DNA of 64,000 nucleotides from Lewinellaceae bacterium (GTDB lineage Bacteria; Bacteroidota; Bacteroidia; Chitinophagales; Saprospiraceae). Where the stretch lies: positions 391,501 through 455,500 of the forward strand of contig JACJYK010000002.1 in assembly GCA_020636135.1 (NCBI GenBank). The letters are read 5' to 3'. Below, piece after piece: positions 62,601-64,000 of this stretch. Position numbers and translations under genes: made by a program. Every line of letters begins with the position of its first letter. The first letter of the stretch is position 1. The notes beneath the pieces are model-generated. The model ran no database searches, was not told where the DNA came from, and saw only the letters and a program-made list of their open reading frames with translations.

Positions 62601-63080
62601 GAAGTCCTTCGCATTGGTGAGGTAGGAAAATTTGATGGGCTGTGCTGTGGTGGTCGGTACATCCACTTTGATGTTACTGCCGATCGGAGGATTACAAGTA
62701 TAGGTGGTGAATGTCTTCAGAGCGGAATACAGAGATAGGCAATTTTTACCTCCTGGTGTCAAATCACCAATGCCGACGAGGACTTGCCATTCGTAAGGTG
62801 TGCCCTGGTCCAGCGTGTTTATATTGATGGACGCGCCCGGACCTCCATCCAGGGTAGCATATTCCTGCCAGGTTGCCGTTCCGGATTCCCGGATGCGGAA
62901 ATAATAGCCGTCTGCTGTGACATTGCAAACCAATTCGGCCTTGTTGTAACCGATATTGGTGGTCTGCAGTGCGGAGGTTTGGATGCCATCCTTGCAGGGG
63001 TCGCCGGTTTGGCCAAAAGCGGGACAGGCCATCCCAAGCACACCGCCCAGGATTAAAATAGCAGTCAAAAATTTAAACAT
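59625..63080 (-). CDS. T9SS-exported protein with eleven fibronectin-III-like repeats
   Basis: Secreted protein of 1151 residues. Signal peptide 1-24 (MACPAFGQ). Eleven units of about 95 residues follow, each starting with a Cys-x-x-P-like start (CNPPIGSNIKV, CDTPPASQLFS, CPMPTIQDFEV, CGELFPSNLSA, CDPARPSDLYA, CNPPSIQQLRA, CAEPLLSDLQV, CSTPDTSQMQV, CSVPTPDDLEV and relatives), with a YxFRYR core and WSDWSxxxxF ending; these are fibronectin-III-like. The last 80 residues are the T9SS sorting domain (WQVNPNPVYGSVWIDL, ending GVKRIVVH). It is likely a surface adhesin. Confidence 0.9.
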   Translation of the reverse strand: MFKFLTAILILGGVLGMACPAFGQTGDPCKDGIQTSALQTTNIGYNKAELVCNVTADGYYFRIRESGTATWQEYATLDGGPGASININTLDQGTPYEWQVLVGIGDLTPGGKNCLSLYSALKTFTTYTCNPPIGSNIKVDVPTTTAQPIKFSYLTNAKDFEFRYKTSTQSNYTITGWLETPEYLLASWTYATTYQVSFRIKCELSGSSGWSDWSDDQVFSTPVSPDCDTPPASQLFSQVTSYTSVLLTTSVASVDYTFSYGIKGSGSFKSIPNFSNNTLYLESLEPGTDYDWLVITRCTPAQYVWSEIATFSIPACTGFSASELAVTNRAEESLTAVINSVSTGEAYQWRIRQPGITTWEELPATTATTQVFNGLKAGKTYELACRVYCDASNAIFSDWSDPITTMTLAGCPMPTIQDFEVVEEGYTKALVRARIQADGYMFQYARSAFPGGYIPTDELSDPSIELVRLAMDDEYLLQMRVKCGNQWSPWSRDLKFHTKACGELFPSNLSATAPASGTLQFSVNQNGNYNSFEWKYSQPVVQPTESLVETRKPMVTVTGLIPGSAYFWSVRASCPEQLDEIPWTDWVSGPSTVTLCDPARPSDLYAEMVTQTSARLNCSLPLTSVFEFQYRQAGSNTWLDAPSSPVTFTDISGLDPGTEYEFRCYFDCIDSQSDWSGIQTFHTLKPEDPCNPPSIQQLRADPVSTNMARVSCLIQADAYTFRYKRLTNPTWNTQATISTPSDLLTNLLEDEEYEVQCQLTCGNTNSAWSLSYYFRTEAGPCAEPLLSDLQVLNLSDSAVQVQCHFYGEGYQYRIRRSDDFIWQYFPGDEEGIGQTSGLHANTEYHLQCRVSCAGGFSAWSPELIFRTLESYQAPGGEEPPVLVDPCSTPDTSQMQVVRIGPDYATIHTTYFSEKGFQFRFRRMEDNTWNVRPAIKSPDMTATPLSPGTTYYVSMRAGCMQGISDWSEALPFTTTTACSVPTPDDLEVIAEGTNAKITCTLAGVAEYQYRFRLQNDSSWMRMNAQTTATIELKNLPSDTSIVFQVRVSCGENISDWSESVTFITGSTTALSRFENDTWQVNPNPVYGSVWIDLPGILGPVQLSWYRIDGSLIQQEMVAGGQHHTLRTPSSPGIYLLHLLTPTHQGVKRIVVH

Positions 63081-63253
63081 CTGTTTGATTTTACGAGATG
63101 AACAATAATCAAGAGATGTCCGTAATTGAAGGTTGACCGCAAAAATAAGTGGGGAAAATCAGGTGTAAAATCATCCGAAAGGGTGATTTTTTTATCAAAA
63201 GTCACCCTAAAACCCAGTGGATGCTTGTGCGGGTAAGTGCTTATCTTGGCGGC

Positions 63254-63868
63254 ATGGAAAGCGCATCTTCCTATTTCATTTTAGGCATCGACTACATCGG
63301 TACTTTTGTGTTTGCCTTGTCGGGTGCAGCGGCGGCACAAAATAAAAAGCTGGACCTTTTTGGTGGCGGCGTAATCGCGGTGGTAACCTCCCTGGGTGGA
63401 GGGACGCTGAGAGACATCCTGATCGGGAACACACCGGTTGGCTGGCTGAAGCATCCCTGGTATTTGCCGATCATTGCTGCTGGTATGTTGACCGCCTTTT
63501 TCTTTCGTCAGGCAACGACCCGCTGGCATCGCACCATTTTTTTGTTTGACACGATTGGCATCGGGCTGTTTACCATTCTGGGTTACGAATTAGCGCGCCA
63601 GCAAGGCCTGAGCTGGCCTATCTGTATGGTCCTGGGCACCATCTCAGCGGTTTTTGGCGGTGTATTGAGAGATGTATTGTCTGCCGAGATCCCGCTGATC
63701 TTCCGCCAGGAGATTTATGCGACAGCGTGTCTGGCGGGTGCAGGAATCTACACCCTGCTATTGCTTACAAATATGCCCAGAGATGTATCCATGTTGATCT
63801 GTGTGGCAGCAACCTTCTTTATTCGCCTGGCCGCCATCAAATGGCATTGGGTGATGCCAAGGATCTAG
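63254..63868 (+). CDS. Trimeric intracellular cation channel (TRIC/UPF0126) family protein
   Basis: Integral membrane protein of 204 residues: seven helices with two duplicated glycine-rich motifs, GTFVFALSGAAAAQNKKLDL and GGGTLRDILIG in the first half and LGTISAVFGGVLRDVLSAE in the second, which identify UPF0126/TRIC. Bacterial members are K+-permeable channels. Start at 63254 (MESASSYFILG) is preferred to 63149, which would begin in a non-conserved, charged head. It is monocistronic as far as the window shows. Confidence 0.9.
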   Translation: MESASSYFILGIDYIGTFVFALSGAAAAQNKKLDLFGGGVIAVVTSLGGGTLRDILIGNTPVGWLKHPWYLPIIAAGMLTAFFFRQATTRWHRTIFLFDTIGIGLFTILGYELARQQGLSWPICMVLGTISAVFGGVLRDVLSAEIPLIFRQEIYATACLAGAGIYTLLLLTNMPRDVSMLICVAATFFIRLAAIKWHWVMPRI

Positions 63869-63905
63869 GTCTGCGACACCGGTTAAATTCAACTATCTTT
63901 GAAGG

Positions 63906-64000
63906 GTGAACGAAAAAATCATTTACCGCACGGAAGCGGATTTTGTCAATTATCTGGAATATTCCGCCATCAAGCGTCTGGTGATAGCATTAGCATTTCA
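63906..64000 (+). CDS. Unidentified protein, 3' partial
   Basis: A frame opens at GTG 63906, preceded by GAAGG, and is open to the window edge (VNEKIIYRTEADFVNYL, then EYSAIKRLV...). No recognised family in the 31 residues seen. It follows the TRIC gene by 37 bp. Confidence 0.45.
   Translation, partial: MNEKIIYRTEADFVNYLEYSAIKRLVIALAF

Noticed and set aside
1..64000. rRNA or tRNA genes
   Set aside because: No rRNA-like stretch and no cloverleaf with a recognisable T-arm (GTTCGAATC-type) in a fitting context was noticed; a dedicated scan would be needed to exclude tRNAs fully.

Overview
The window looks like a chromosomal segment of a Bacteroidota bacterium, most likely a Saprospiraceae/Lewinella-type organism (inference). 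The signs are C-terminal type IX secretion (T9SS) sorting domains on two secreted proteins, many DUF6090 membrane-anchored proteins, a SusE/SusF-like domain, Reg_prop and DUF4838 proteins, lipoproteins with Bacteroidota-type lipoboxes, and GC-rich mini-palindromes between and inside genes. No rRNA, tRNA or CRISPR array was seen.

Layout. 1-2.4 kb: a DUF2807 adhesin-like protein (cut by the left edge), an outer-membrane protein and a secreted S41 peptidase. 2.4-6.0 kb (minus): an arabinose-polymer module with a GH51 arabinofuranosidase, a GH43 enzyme and a membrane protein. 6.1-8.6 kb (minus): a subclass B1 metallo-beta-lactamase translationally coupled to a DUF2268-type metalloprotease, then VOC and YCII proteins. 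8.8-15.4 kb (minus): the most unusual ordinary-genome feature, a head-to-tail array of six DUF6090 paralogues with overlapping or nearly touching ends. One carries a SusE/SusF-like C-terminal domain. A divergent relative lies just downstream at 8.8 kb and a further copy at 20.7 kb on the other strand. 15.4-19.3 kb: two SnoaL/DUF4440 proteins, two decayed fragments and a GH3 beta-glucosidase (bglX). 19.5-32 kb: a dehydrogenase relic, TspO, cupin, a cluster of VOC/AraC/DinB-type stress or detoxification genes, an AraC-epimerase-reductase operon, an M24 peptidase with a Tat signal, and a T9SS-exported esterase-like protein that lacks the usual nucleophile serine.

32-43.4 kb is an accessory region, AT-rich from about 34.9 kb. 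It holds REP-like sequences, a lipoprotein, a defective IS1182-family transposase, a DUF3883 (PD-(D/E)XK-like) gene, a chimeric transposase relic, a small membrane protein, a truncated AIPR (abortive-infection type) gene, an outer-membrane barrel and a Reg_prop lipoprotein. A 67-bp sequence occurs three times, each copy ending 22-41 bp before the start codon of a different unrelated gene. Small GC-rich palindromes sit in frame inside the transposase reading frames, much like Rickettsia palindromic elements.

43.4-64 kb: a haem-containing PQQ-type propeller dehydrogenase, a PD40 lipoprotein, a GH29 fucosidase, a DUF4838 protein, a TetR-GT1 glycosyltransferase operon with two tandem palindromic operators, DUF2200, a nitrilase, a TacA-TacT-like toxin-antitoxin pair with a nested palindromic operator, a DUF1549/DUF1553-DUF1501 pair, a 1151-residue T9SS protein with eleven fibronectin-III-like repeats, and a TRIC-type membrane channel. 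Together the region reads as polysaccharide scavenging plus detoxification or resistance functions, with a mobile, defence-flavoured island in the middle.
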